Source of the DNA: JAHDFB01 sp965658745
GTDB taxonomy: Bacteria > Bacteroidota > Bacteroidia > Chitinophagales > Saprospiraceae
Length of the DNA: 64,000 nt
Direction: 5' to 3'
Assembly: GCA_965658745.1 (NCBI GenBank)
Contig: CBFHTK010000012.1
Location: 50,005-114,004, forward strand
Part shown: positions 54,919 to 64,000 of the stretch, one piece after another
How the letters are laid out: every line of letters starts with the position of its first letter
How positions within the stretch are numbered: the first letter of the stretch is position 1
Program-made: the position numbers and the translations under genes
The notes under the pieces: generated by a model
Database searches by the model: none
What the model saw: the letters and a program-made list of their open reading frames with translations, nothing else
What the model was told of the DNA's origin: nothing

Positions 54919-55233
54919 ATGAACACTCTTGCCATTTACGTAAACTTGTTGCAAACATGCCATCGATTTGAAAGAAAAGGAAAAACTGTTCCTTACACTT
55001 CAGCTAATGAACATATGTTTTCATTGATAAACAAAGAAGGTGATCTTGGAATTCGCTTTTCTAAAAGCATACAAGAGAAATATTTTGAAAAATATCAAAC
55101 TTCCTACTTTAAATCACATAATGCAGTCATGCGTGGCTACATCCATATCACTGAAATGTTAATGAACGAGGAGGATCTTGTACTTCTATTAAATGAGAGC
55201 TACGACTATGTAATGAGTCTTCCAAAAAAATGA
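54919..55233 (+). CDS. TfoX N-terminal-domain-like protein at the end of the arsenic operon
   Basis: The start is the ATG at 54919; a TTG at 54913 adds two residues. The 104-residue protein has GDLGIRFSKSIQEKYFEKYQ, then AVMRGYIHITEMLMNEEDLV and YDYVMSLPKK, which follows the TfoX_N pattern (a F..G..-type start, L.vR.s...., a M.GyV strand and a terminal lys-rich LPKK). It has no DNA-binding motif that I can see. Its presence in an arsenic operon is a context link only. Confidence 0.7.
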   Translation: MNTLAIYVNLLQTCHRFERKGKTVPYTSANEHMFSLINKEGDLGIRFSKSIQEKYFEKYQTSYFKSHNAVMRGYIHITEMLMNEEDLVLLLNESYDYVMSLPKK

Positions 55234-55459
55234 TCTTTCACGTGTTTTATCAAAGGGAAAATTCTCTTTCAAAGAATCTCTACATGTCAACAAATTGAGC
55301 AAAGTATCAAATAGAGTCTGCGACCCTTTCTGACATATAGCCAATTTTTTGTTTTAAGTCAGTTGCATGCTATTAAGGTTACTTGCTCGTTTGGAAAGAG
55401 GCTTTGAACTTAAAGAACTAGTTATTTGTTTTCACTAGTGAATAACTAAAAGATTCACA

Positions 55460-56059
55460 ATGAAAACACTATATATAATTCTAGGAGTACTATTAGCAGT
55501 ATTCGTTATTATTCAACTAATAGGAATGAACTCACAAAGGGGAATTGAGAAATATCCATACAAAGTAATCAAGGAGTACAACAAATTTGAAATTAGGAAA
55601 TACGAAGCAAGTTTATTTACATCAGTCAAACTGTCAACGGGTAAATATGAAAGTGGCTCAAGCAATGGCTTTTCAATCTTGGCGGGCTATATTTTTGGAG
55701 GCAATGACAAAAATCAAAAAATAGCTATGACGTCACCGGTTGCTATGTCTATGGAAGACTCGATGGAAGTCATGTTCTTAGTCCCTAAGGAGTACAAAAA
55801 AGAAGATCTACCGACTCCGAATCAATCAGAAATACAATTCAAAGAAGTGCCAGAAAAGACAATGGCTTCCATTACTTTCGGTGGTTGGGCAGATTCTGAA
55901 AAAATAGAAAAATACAAACTGAAATTGATAAAGCTACTCGAAGAAAAGGAGATCGCGCATTTAGCAAAATTTTACTTCCATGGATACAATGCACCTTATG
56001 AAGTAGTAAATCGCAAGAATGAAATCCTTGTAGAACTAGAAGGCAAAGTTTTTCCGTAG
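55460..56059 (+). CDS. SOUL-family haem-binding protein
   Basis: The 199-residue protein has an N-terminal membrane anchor (LYIILGVLLAVFVIIQLIG), then a SOUL domain: YPYKVIKEYNKFEIRKYEAS, NGFSILAGYIFGGNDKNQKI, AMTSPVAMSMEDSMEVMFLV, and KFYFHGYNAPYEVVNRKNEI. The domain binds haem or related tetrapyrroles in some members. It is likely anchored outside the cytoplasmic membrane; its role is not known. Confidence 0.92.
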   Translation: MKTLYIILGVLLAVFVIIQLIGMNSQRGIEKYPYKVIKEYNKFEIRKYEASLFTSVKLSTGKYESGSSNGFSILAGYIFGGNDKNQKIAMTSPVAMSMEDSMEVMFLVPKEYKKEDLPTPNQSEIQFKEVPEKTMASITFGGWADSEKIEKYKLKLIKLLEEKEIAHLAKFYFHGYNAPYEVVNRKNEILVELEGKVFP

Positions 56060-56103
56060 ATTCAGATTACAAAACTAAGTAAGTATCAAAGCTATCTTAA
56101 TCG

Positions 56104-56313
56104 CTAGTTTACCTCTTTCTGTTTGGTAGACAGTCCAAAAGGCAAATACAGGGGGCATACACCAACGAAGCTTGTAGCTAAGAATATTATTGCTATAATA
56201 CCAGCCCCAATAGCCATCGTACCACTTATTTGCCCAGTGAAATACAAGATAGCTACTATCGCAGCTATAGAGATTCTAATATACTTATCAATTCTACCCA
56301 TGTTCTTTTTCAT
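56104..56313 (-). CDS. DUF2892 family membrane protein
   Basis: The start is the ATG at 56313 (MKKNMGRIDKYIRISIAAIV); ten earlier residues from 56343 are less likely. Two membrane helices, and the C-terminal ATSFVGVCPLYLPFGLST, are the DUF2892 (YgaP-tail-like) signature with a conserved Cys-Pro. Members often sit beside sulfur-transfer or thiosulfate-handling genes; none is adjacent here. Confidence 0.88.
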   Translation of the reverse strand: MKKNMGRIDKYIRISIAAIVAILYFTGQISGTMAIGAGIIAIIFLATSFVGVCPLYLPFGLSTKQKEVN

Positions 56314-56416
56314 CCTCACTATTTTTTCTTTGATTACAAGCAATATTGTTTCTTAAGTGTATGATTTATCTAGCTCCTACAACAAGCTCCAGCCTTAATG
56401 GAGAGATAGCTTACTT

Positions 56417-59400
56417 TTATCTCATAAGTGTTACATCTCCAACCAAGGTTTTTGTTTCACCATTTACCGTTACATAGTTAATAATATATGCATATACCCC
56501 TTGTTTCGCAGGCTGACCATTGAAGTCTCCATACCATCTAACCTCCATATCATCTGGAGCTTTATCTTCTACTTTGTAAACGAGATTTCCCCAACGATCA
56601 TAAATTGCAAACTTCGATACTATTTCAATCGGTTCAAAATCTCCGAAAATGGTAAAATATTCATTTACTCCGTTATTGTTTGGAGTGAAAACATTTGGGA
56701 CGTAGATTGGCCTTTCTAGGACACGAAGTTCAATCTTAGCCTCGTAGACGCAACCATCTAAATCCGTTATGGTCACTATGAAGGTCTCATTTTGAAGAGC
56801 AATTAGATTAGGATTTAAGCAATCAGTGCAACTAAGATTTGAAGACGGAGACCAGCTAATACTAGCAATTTCATCTTGTGGAATACTCGTTTCAACCTCA
56901 AAACTTGTTGCCTCTCCCAAAAACTTAATATAGATTTCATCGTCTACAATTTCCTCAGTGAATGCCACTATAATGGCTTCTCCTTCTAGATTACAAGATT
57001 TTGAATCGATGACTTGTAGATTGTGGACACCGTCCGAAACATTGGTGAAGATAGGATTCGCTGAATATGACACTCCCCCATCAATAGAAAACAAGAACGG
57101 TGGTGTACCTCCCTCTACATTCATAAACTCTATAGTTCCACTTGTAATCAGGCAATTTGGATCTTCAGTCAACCAATCAAAAGCAAGTAAATCTGGCAAT
57201 TCTATAATTTCAATATTTTCAACCGAAGTACAGCCGTTGTTTAAGTCTGTTACGGTTACATCGTAATTGCCAGGACTATTTGTTAGGATAGTTTTAGTAT
57301 CATAGGTATTATCTTCTTCGTCTACCCACAGGTAAGCGAACTCTGAGTTATCAGAATTTACTGTTATTTCAACCTCAGTGTTTTCACAGCTAAGGCTATC
57401 TCCCGACAACTCGATATTTGGAGTTTCAAAATCACTAGTTACAATGAGACTAGCTGTGGATGTACAGCCATTTTCACCAGTAACAATTAAATCATATGTG
57501 CCAGCTTCACTTAACTGCGGATTTTCTTCATTTGATTCAAAACTGTTTGGCCCTGTCCAAATGATACTTTGTATTATACCTCCCATATAGCTATTACCAG
57601 CAGAAAAAACTGGCGTATTACAATCGATATGTCCATTTGCAACTTGAATTGCAATTGTTTCCAAGTCCTCATAGACTTCGACTGTGTCATAAACAGTGCA
57701 GCCATTTGGAGGAACTACTTCTAAATAATAGATCCCAATTTGGTTAGTAGTGAAGCTAGATTCTTCGCTACTAAAGCCATTTGGACCAAGCCAACTTACA
57801 ATACTAGTAATTGGGCCGTCGTGGTTACCAACTATTTGGACTTCAGTAACTTCGCAAGTTATTGTATCTGAAACTTCACTATCAATCTGAGGGTAAACTT
57901 TATCCTCTGTAATGAGAATATCTTGACTGGACGTACATCCGTTGGTACTTGTCACTAACAATGAGTATGTGCCAGCGTCAGTAATTTCCGGTTGTTCTAA
58001 ATTCGAAACAAAATTGTTTGGACCTGTCCAATCAATATCGCTAATCTCACCATCTAAAGTTGCTAAAATTACAATTGACTGCTGGTCACACGTTAACTCT
58101 CCGCCAGAAAGTGCTATCGTAGGACTCTCTGTATCTTCGTAAACAGCAAGCTGTAAATTAGTTGCGCAGCCTGCATCGTTTGTCACTTCTACTTGATAAA
58201 CCCCAGCCTCAGAAACTGTCGGATTTGACATATCTGAAGTGAATCCTCCAGGTCCAGTCCAATCGAAAACCAAATCAGAATCAGTTGTTTCCACTTGCAC
58301 ATCTACTGATGTCTCTAAACATGTCAAGGTATCTGTTGACAGCGATACGTCAGGATAATTAATATCATTTGAAACATTTACATTTTGAACTAACTGACAT
58401 CCATTTGTAGTATCTGTTACGACGGCATAGTAATCACCGCTATTATCAACATTGAGCTCCGGGCTTTCGCCCAAAAGTAAATTATCAAAGGAACTATACC
58501 ACTTGATATCATAAGTTGGAAGTAGACCTCCAGCACTGAGAGTCACCATATTGGTGGTACATTCAATCGTATCATTTTCAACGGTGAAAATCGGAGATAA
58601 TGTATCGATCGCTACCATAAAATCATAAACCTGCTGACAACCGTTTTCTGCAGTTAATGTGACTTGATATTGCCCAGCAACATCTATTTCTATTGAATCT
58701 AGATCCGATACAAATCCTACAGGACCTTCCCATAATCCAGACATCTCTTGATTTAGATTCGTCAAACTGACGACTACGCTTGAGTCAAAACAAGAAATCG
58801 TTGGGATATCCAGTATTGCATTTGGACTGAGCGTATCAATTTCTATCATAATATCATTCGAGGATTCGCAGCCATACTCATTGAATGCAGTAACTTCATA
58901 TAACCCAGGAGTCCCAATTAATGGATCAAGCTCATACAAAGTATCATTGCTTGGTGTAATCGTCTGATAATTTAGATCATCATCGGATGACATGGAAATC
59001 ACAACTTCATTGACATCACAATTAAGAAGTGGCGCCTCCAAAGAAAAGTCAGATCCTGTATTATAGAGAAGTACTTCTATTGAATCTTCAGCAATACAAC
59101 CATTATTTCCAGTATTGTAAAAGTAGTAGATTCCAGGTTCTACTACTACTATTTCAGTTCCGACCAATGATTCATTTGATGGCGTTATCCATTCACTCGC
59201 AGCAGAACTATCAACTGTGGCGACAAGTTCAACAGAATCTTGAATGCAGGTGAGTGTATCCCCCACAAGCGATACTGGAGGAAGTGTATTATCAATACCT
59301 ACGTAGGTTGACAGAGCTGTTTGACAAGTAGGAGAAATAAAGTACGTTAATTGATATGTGCCGGTATCGACGACAACAGGCGATTCTTCAGATGAAGTAA

Positions 59401-61651
59401 AGCCATTTGGGCCCACCCAACTATACACACCTCCATCTATACTAACGGTAGTCGATAATACTGCTTCAGAAGCATTGCAACCGATAGCACTATTTAGTAT
59501 TGTAACATCAGGCTGATCTGTAATACTTTCAACTTGAAAATCAACGGTACTTTCGCAACCATTTGACAAATTAGTTACTATGAGTTCATAACTACCACTA
59601 TCCGAAACTACGATTGAGCTATTAGTGCCCATGAAACCATTTGGGCCGTTCCATTGATATTCAATAGTTTGGATCATGGTACTATTTTCGACAACTGCGT
59701 AAATTGTATCTGATGATTCCCCACAGTAAAGCTCTTGATCAGGCAAATCAGCTAGTATAGGATGTAAGGTGTCTTGCTGCACAACAATGGTTTGCACAGC
59801 GGTAGATTGACATGTTTTATCTCCGATTGTTTGGCTAACTTGCAGAGAGTACTCTCCTGGTTCAGTGACCCATGGCTCATAATCCAAGGATATAAACTCA
59901 TTTGGTCCTGTCCAAAAAAATGTTACTGAATTATAGTCAGTATTTGAGGATTGTAGTTGAACGGAATCGGTTTCGCAGGTTAGAACATCTGGATCCAATA
60001 TTGGATAAATTGGATTAATCCACTCTACAGTTACATAAATTATACTATCGCAACCAAGATAATTCTGATCATCAAGCAATACCACTCCATCACCAGGCAA
60101 GGTGAATTCGACACCCTCAAACTCTATTATTTCGTTGAAGCATGCATAAAGCAGCGTATCGTAATAGGTCAGTGGATCAAATTCAATAGTTGTAAGAAAA
60201 AGGCTATCACAACCATCAGGATCCGTAACAACTTCGAGTACTTCCGAAGGTTCAAATATAGGCCCATTTGGGCCGTCATAGGCATCTCCCTCGCAAAGAG
60301 TAACGATTCTTTCATAAGGCTCCGGATCCTCAATGAGTATTTGAACCATAGGATTTATACATTCGCATAAACCATCTATTGTGATATCAATACTCTCAAT
60401 TCCCTCTGCAAGTAAGTCTCCAAAAATGTCAATCCAAAGTGTGTCGAACTGAACACCTGCTGGTATGGTATAAATATCTGGTAAATTCGCGAAATCTACA
60501 CCTTCTGTAGCTGTACTTGTTGGATCAATAATGAAACTAATATCTATACTGGAGTTTGGAGGTACTTTCTCAAAGGCAATGTAGGCATTTTCACATCCCT
60601 CTTCGGCTGCTTCATCATTCGAATCAGTATATCCAGATTCTACATTGATCCTTATATTATTCTCACCAGATACAAATGAATTCTTCCCCAAGAAGACAGC
60701 GGAATCAAATATCCCATCACCTATATCAGCGATTGCAATCTTAATATGGTAAACTTCGCAAGGAATTACTTCCGCTTCAGCAGTTAGCTTAGTAGTAAAA
60801 CCGTCATATTCAATAAAATTGCTGAGTGGTGTAGGTTGACTAGTTTCTGCCGCTGTGCAGTTTCCAGGAGGTGTACCCGGAAACTCATTGACTGCATTAG
60901 TTACATAAAACGAGCTATTTAGAGTCCAATTTACATTATTGATTGCAACGGGAGTATTGGTTCCAGGAATCGTAGCGATATTAATCGCATTGTCTGTGTA
61001 CGGACCATTAATACCAGGACCACTCAGAAAGAAACCAAATGCATCATTGTAAACGGTAGAAACATACTCGCAATATTCTTCAGAAGCAAAAACATAATCA
61101 AATGCAATTTTATCTTCATCGGGTATGAAATCAAATTCTAGTATTGTAACATTAAACAAAGCAGAACTTCCAGATATAGCTGCTAGATCGGCATCAAATC
61201 CCGCTGTACCCCCTCCCGTAGTGCCATCGTTTGATGAGGTATTTGGACCTAAAGCTATTTCAGAATCTCCCGTAGCTAGAATTACTCCCTCTTCTATGCC
61301 TACACTAGCTAAGCCATTTGCAAACGTTCCAAATGAGGGAGAACCAGCTGGTCTCGTTTCCATATTAGTGGGTACCAGACACAAATCACCCAAGAGTACG
61401 TCTTGAATAAGGAAGGTCTCTGAACCCCCAGGAGTAATCTGTAATGGTGTTTGTTGAGGCAACAACCCCGGAAAAACAAATGGTTCATGACTTGCTTTCC
61501 TTTTCACTCTATCGTCATGTGAATCCTTACGAACTTGATGTAAGTCAATTGTACCTTGACTTTGAGAGATAGTCAGAAAGTGAATCAAAAGGAAAACAAA
61601 TATTGTTGTTCTGAAATATGTATTACTCTTCGTTGGACAAGTGACTCTCAT
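56417..61651 (-). CDS. Giant surface protein: choice-of-anchor L, Ig-like Cys repeats, gliding-type C-terminus (T9SS type B)
   Basis: I start at the ATG at 61651, which opens a signal peptide (FRTTIFVFLLIHFLTIS). The protein of about 1744 residues has a choice-of-anchor L domain (residues about 60-340: FDFIPDEDKIAFDYVFASEE), a Calx-beta-like stretch, then 12 repeats of about 85-95 residues with the pattern C...W.GP.GF.S...P.V...G.Y.L.VT..NGC, a final SprB-like repeat (GGTPPFLFSIDGGVSYS), and a C-terminal type B domain: IYVPNVFTPNNNGVNEYFTI, FAIYDRWGNLVYKVED, PAKQGVYAYIINYVTVNG. It is predicted to be exported by T9SS and act in adhesion or gliding. Confidence 0.92.
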   Translation of the reverse strand: MRVTCPTKSNTYFRTTIFVFLLIHFLTISQSQGTIDLHQVRKDSHDDRVKRKASHEPFVFPGLLPQQTPLQITPGGSETFLIQDVLLGDLCLVPTNMETRPAGSPSFGTFANGLASVGIEEGVILATGDSEIALGPNTSSNDGTTGGGTAGFDADLAAISGSSALFNVTILEFDFIPDEDKIAFDYVFASEEYCEYVSTVYNDAFGFFLSGPGINGPYTDNAINIATIPGTNTPVAINNVNWTLNSSFYVTNAVNEFPGTPPGNCTAAETSQPTPLSNFIEYDGFTTKLTAEAEVIPCEVYHIKIAIADIGDGIFDSAVFLGKNSFVSGENNIRINVESGYTDSNDEAAEEGCENAYIAFEKVPPNSSIDISFIIDPTSTATEGVDFANLPDIYTIPAGVQFDTLWIDIFGDLLAEGIESIDITIDGLCECINPMVQILIEDPEPYERIVTLCEGDAYDGPNGPIFEPSEVLEVVTDPDGCDSLFLTTIEFDPLTYYDTLLYACFNEIIEFEGVEFTLPGDGVVLLDDQNYLGCDSIIYVTVEWINPIYPILDPDVLTCETDSVQLQSSNTDYNSVTFFWTGPNEFISLDYEPWVTEPGEYSLQVSQTIGDKTCQSTAVQTIVVQQDTLHPILADLPDQELYCGESSDTIYAVVENSTMIQTIEYQWNGPNGFMGTNSSIVVSDSGSYELIVTNLSNGCESTVDFQVESITDQPDVTILNSAIGCNASEAVLSTTVSIDGGVYSWVGPNGFTSSEESPVVVDTGTYQLTYFISPTCQTALSTYVGIDNTLPPVSLVGDTLTCIQDSVELVATVDSSAASEWITPSNESLVGTEIVVVEPGIYYFYNTGNNGCIAEDSIEVLLYNTGSDFSLEAPLLNCDVNEVVISMSSDDDLNYQTITPSNDTLYELDPLIGTPGLYEVTAFNEYGCESSNDIMIEIDTLSPNAILDIPTISCFDSSVVVSLTNLNQEMSGLWEGPVGFVSDLDSIEIDVAGQYQVTLTAENGCQQVYDFMVAIDTLSPIFTVENDTIECTTNMVTLSAGGLLPTYDIKWYSSFDNLLLGESPELNVDNSGDYYAVVTDTTNGCQLVQNVNVSNDINYPDVSLSTDTLTCLETSVDVQVETTDSDLVFDWTGPGGFTSDMSNPTVSEAGVYQVEVTNDAGCATNLQLAVYEDTESPTIALSGGELTCDQQSIVILATLDGEISDIDWTGPNNFVSNLEQPEITDAGTYSLLVTSTNGCTSSQDILITEDKVYPQIDSEVSDTITCEVTEVQIVGNHDGPITSIVSWLGPNGFSSEESSFTTNQIGIYYLEVVPPNGCTVYDTVEVYEDLETIAIQVANGHIDCNTPVFSAGNSYMGGIIQSIIWTGPNSFESNEENPQLSEAGTYDLIVTGENGCTSTASLIVTSDFETPNIELSGDSLSCENTEVEITVNSDNSEFAYLWVDEEDNTYDTKTILTNSPGNYDVTVTDLNNGCTSVENIEIIELPDLLAFDWLTEDPNCLITSGTIEFMNVEGGTPPFLFSIDGGVSYSANPIFTNVSDGVHNLQVIDSKSCNLEGEAIIVAFTEEIVDDEIYIKFLGEATSFEVETSIPQDEIASISWSPSSNLSCTDCLNPNLIALQNETFIVTITDLDGCVYEAKIELRVLERPIYVPNVFTPNNNGVNEYFTIFGDFEPIEIVSKFAIYDRWGNLVYKVEDKAPDDMEVRWYGDFNGQPAKQGVYAYIINYVTVNGETKTLVGDVTLMR

Positions 61652-61836
61652 AATCTCATCAAGAACTTTGTGCAATCTAAAAGTACAAAATAAAGCACAA
61701 CGACCCAAATTTTCATCCGTCTATTGACTAATAAGAGACAATATGCCATTTGACAGTAAAACACACAAGCCAATAACTTATTGAACGAAATTTATGTTTT
61801 TAAATCTGAATTACAAATAAGCTTTAAAAAACTAGC

Positions 61837-63411
61837 TTATTTATCCATTGTTTGGTCTTTTTCTATTAACTCCAATCTTTCTTGAATTTGCATCAAAACT
61901 TCACGATTTGAAAACTCTGAACAATGACCACTCATATGAGTAAATTCAATAACTGCGTCAGATTTAGGATTCTCTGTAGCTTTGAAAAAATCATCTAATT
62001 CTCTTGTAGCTGGATTTAAATAAAAGTTATCCATATCTCCCATCCAAACAAATATTTTTCCTTGTATTTTGGGACCCAAATTCTCCCAATTCTTCTCTGC
62101 ATACAACTTAAAATCATACTTCTTCCAATGCTCCGCAACCTCTTGATCAATTTCACCCGTATTCGGATCAAAAATTGGCATAGGTAGACCATCTTCACCC
62201 TTGGGGCTATACAGAGCGTTATGTGCGCTGAACTGCCCTCCAGAATTTAGATATGTGTTTGAAGAACCCAAGACATTTTCATAGTTAATAAATTGCTTTA
62301 AAGTCATCATTGGCTCTCCATTTGTACTTCGCATCACAGGTCTTGGATAACCAAATTCATTGATGTAAGCATTCTTGTCCTTGTAGATATTTATCAGTTG
62401 ATAGTTCTCAAATTCAACAGCATCAGGACTATAAGAAAAAACACCATTAAAAACATCTGGATAATACAATTGAAGCCCGAGAGAAACCCAGCCTCCAGTT
62501 GAGCAGCCGTCGACAAAACGGGTTGTTGGACTAGCTGTACCTCTATACATTTGCTCAATAAATGGTATCAGCTCATTGACCAATGAAGTACCATAAGGTC
62601 CGCTATTCTCACTGTCCATTTGATAGGAATCTCCGAAAGGTCCTTCACCATCAAGAAACACATTGATTACTTGTGGAGATTCTTCTGAGTCCCACCACTC
62701 CATAAACTCTTCATTGCTCACCAACCGATTAACCCTTGTGTATCTACCTCCGTAACCAGCAACATTGTATCTTATCGGATAAGCCTTAGACTCATCGTAA
62801 TTGTGTGGCAGTAACACCGAAGCTTTAATCATCATTGTTTTATCCCACCATGTCGACAAAAGTTCACTTTTGAAATCTACTTCTTTGACGAGATCATTTT
62901 GAATCAATTCACGTTCTTCAATTGCTTGATCCATTTTCAGTTTAAGTGTAACATCTTTGTCAATTCTAACTTTTTGCTTGCCCGTATATAAATTACCTGG
63001 AGCATCAATACGCGATTCAGATTGATCTTGATCCCACAAAACTTGGACATAATAGTCTCCTTCCGGTACTGCATCTAAACTCCATTCCGCTGTACTTGTC
63101 CAAGAATCATCGCTCTTTAAAAGATAGACTTCATTACTATCATAAGTCTTGATATTCTTTGCAAAAATCGTATTTCCACCATATGGACTTGGCCACGTTT
63201 GCATACGAGGTTCCACCCTAGAGTTCTTCGATAAAAAGAGGTACAGTCTTCCGTTTTCCTCAAAGTCTCCCCTAACTTCAGGACTAATATCTAATTCTAC
63301 TGTGAGGCTAGAAGTTAAAACTTGTGAAAATCCAAAAGTGCCAAATGTCATAAACGCCAAAATCAATATTAGCGGTTGCAAAGTTGTAAACGTTTTCGGA
63401 AAATGGATCAT
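61837..63411 (-). CDS. Exported esterase of the alpha/beta-hydrolase fold
   Basis: The 524-residue protein has a signal peptide (LQPLILILAFMTFGTFGFSQ), an N-terminal beta-rich region (to about residue 180), and an esterase domain of the Fes/enterochelin-esterase-like type: YPIRYNVAGYGGRYTRV, the nucleophile elbow RFVDGCSTGGWVSLGLQLYY (G-C-S-T-G), an acidic KIFVWMGDMDNFYL, and a late His (FTHMSGHCSEF). It likely cleaves an ester outside the cytoplasm. No sorting domain is present, so it probably stays in the periplasm. Confidence 0.85.
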   Translation of the reverse strand: MIHFPKTFTTLQPLILILAFMTFGTFGFSQVLTSSLTVELDISPEVRGDFEENGRLYLFLSKNSRVEPRMQTWPSPYGGNTIFAKNIKTYDSNEVYLLKSDDSWTSTAEWSLDAVPEGDYYVQVLWDQDQSESRIDAPGNLYTGKQKVRIDKDVTLKLKMDQAIEERELIQNDLVKEVDFKSELLSTWWDKTMMIKASVLLPHNYDESKAYPIRYNVAGYGGRYTRVNRLVSNEEFMEWWDSEESPQVINVFLDGEGPFGDSYQMDSENSGPYGTSLVNELIPFIEQMYRGTASPTTRFVDGCSTGGWVSLGLQLYYPDVFNGVFSYSPDAVEFENYQLINIYKDKNAYINEFGYPRPVMRSTNGEPMMTLKQFINYENVLGSSNTYLNSGGQFSAHNALYSPKGEDGLPMPIFDPNTGEIDQEVAEHWKKYDFKLYAEKNWENLGPKIQGKIFVWMGDMDNFYLNPATRELDDFFKATENPKSDAVIEFTHMSGHCSEFSNREVLMQIQERLELIEKDQTMDK

Positions 63412-63758
63412 TGATAAATGTATTTAGTTCATAATTATAGTTCCTCAACAAAAAGGATCTTCTCATATCTGATAAGTAATCGGAAGCGCTTAAAGATACT
63501 ATTTTATTGGATTAGAAAATACTAATTAATCTTTCACAATACTAATCAACTATTCAGCAGAACCCTTCCTAGTTATGTAGCAAGAAGTTAGTATAGTTCC
63601 ACGAACAAAATGGGTTTAATCTTTCGATTCAACAAAATCATGATTTTACTTGATAGTTGTCAATTCAATACAACTATCTTTGGCTAATACTTATTGGATT
63701 TTGAAAAAATAACAAAAAAAAGTCTACGGTTACTGTAGCTAAAACAAAAAGCATTAAC
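63412..63758. other. Divergent upstream region of the esterase and transporter genes
   Basis: About 350 AT-rich bases that hold promoters for both neighbours. No RNA gene or clear promoter pair was recognised. Confidence 0.5.
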
Positions 63759-64000
63759 TTGAACTATAAGAAAATTGGTCTAATTCTTGGTCCTCTTTTA
63801 TATCTTTCAACCACGTTGTGGTTTTACCCTGAAAACCTTAGTCAAGAGGCCAATGCAGTACTAGCCTGTACTTTATGGGTTGCAACTTGGTGGATCACTG
63901 AGGCTATTCCTATTGCTATTACCTCGCTCTTACCAATTGTATTATTTCCATTAACAGGTGGATTAGAATTAGCGGAAACAACTGCTTCTTTTGGGCACAA
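63759..64000 (+). CDS. Start of a DASS-family (SLC13) anion:sodium symporter, cut by the window edge
   Basis: The frame is open from a TTG at 63759 to the last base (about 80 residues) and reads NYKKIGLILGPLLYLSTTLW, then CTLWVATWWITEAIPIAITS and LPIVLFPLTGGLELAE. The helix WWITEAIPIA is the N-terminal mark of the divalent-anion/sodium symporter family (dicarboxylates, sulfate). The TTG is preferred because no ATG or GTG lies upstream of it back to a TGA at 63702. Substrate cannot be told. Confidence 0.85.
   Translation, partial: MNYKKIGLILGPLLYLSTTLWFYPENLSQEANAVLACTLWVATWWITEAIPIAITSLLPIVLFPLTGGLELAETTASFGH

Noticed and set aside
1..64000. CRISPR arrays, tRNA or rRNA genes, insertion sequences, prophage
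   Set aside because: No regularly spaced direct repeats, rRNA-like or tRNA-like folds, transposase frames or phage genes were seen by reading; a computed RNA search was not possible.

Overview
The window looks like a chromosomal piece of a low-GC, gliding-type member of the Bacteroidota, most likely Saprospiria/Saprospiraceae or a near relative (the phylum is firm, the family is an inference). Phylum-level marks are: a short (288-residue) primary sigma factor, a single-chain SecDF fusion, TAnnTTTG-type -7 promoter boxes, secreted proteins ending in type A or type B (gliding-motility type) sorting domains of the type IX secretion system (T9SS), a PorE-like T9SS envelope protein, and a CrtD/CruF carotenoid pair. 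I saw no rRNA, tRNA, CRISPR array, prophage or intact insertion sequence.

Layout. 1-3861: the end of a possible PD-(D/E)XK nuclease-like gene, a flavin oxidoreductase, and the carotenoid genes crtD-cruF. 4185-6487: a small conserved-looking protein, rpoD with its terminator, and a decayed CAP-domain lipoprotein gene. 6737-11942: PorE-like OmpA lipoprotein and secDF. 12276-17728: LysM/BON protein, 2-hydroxyacid dehydrogenase, DUF547 protein, TonB-dependent receptor, TerB-like protein. 17849-21779: mutS (TTG start) and rlmF. 21907-25314: a thioredoxin/SprB-repeat/T9SS fusion. 25466-33997: housekeeping genes (ffh, murI, threonylcarbamoyl-AMP synthase, purC, LolD-like ATPase, deoxynucleoside kinase, YggS) mixed with small membrane proteins. 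34075-36201: exported metallo-beta-lactamase-fold protein, a small YxSQA-repeat protein, and an exported superoxide dismutase. 36382-45847: ABC exporter, GNAT, Kelch/T9SS protein, lepA, YdeI-like protein, a truncated alpha/beta hydrolase and an M28 peptidase/T9SS. 46033-48096: a three-gene operon (catalytically altered beta-lactamase-fold protein, SUI1/YciH, Nudix). 48181-52547: prmC, DUF1059, glycosyltransferase, katG. 52869-55233: an arsenic operon arsR-arsC-acr3-tfoX-like. 55460-64000: SOUL heme-binding protein, DUF2892 protein, a 1.7-kresidue choice-of-anchor-L/T9SS type B adhesin-like protein, an exported esterase, and the start of a DASS-family transporter.

How it fits together. SecDF moves precursors over the inner membrane; the T9SS (PorE-like anchor here, the rest elsewhere) then exports at least four proteins of this window. 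Oxidative and metal stress functions (katG, exported SOD, ars operon) are present but form separate units. Most genes are ordinary core genes. The more unusual items are the thioredoxin/SprB fusion, the Ser-to-Gly beta-lactamase-fold protein in a translation-factor operon, two decayed genes, and a probable near-leaderless lepA mRNA. I found no clearly new multi-gene system.
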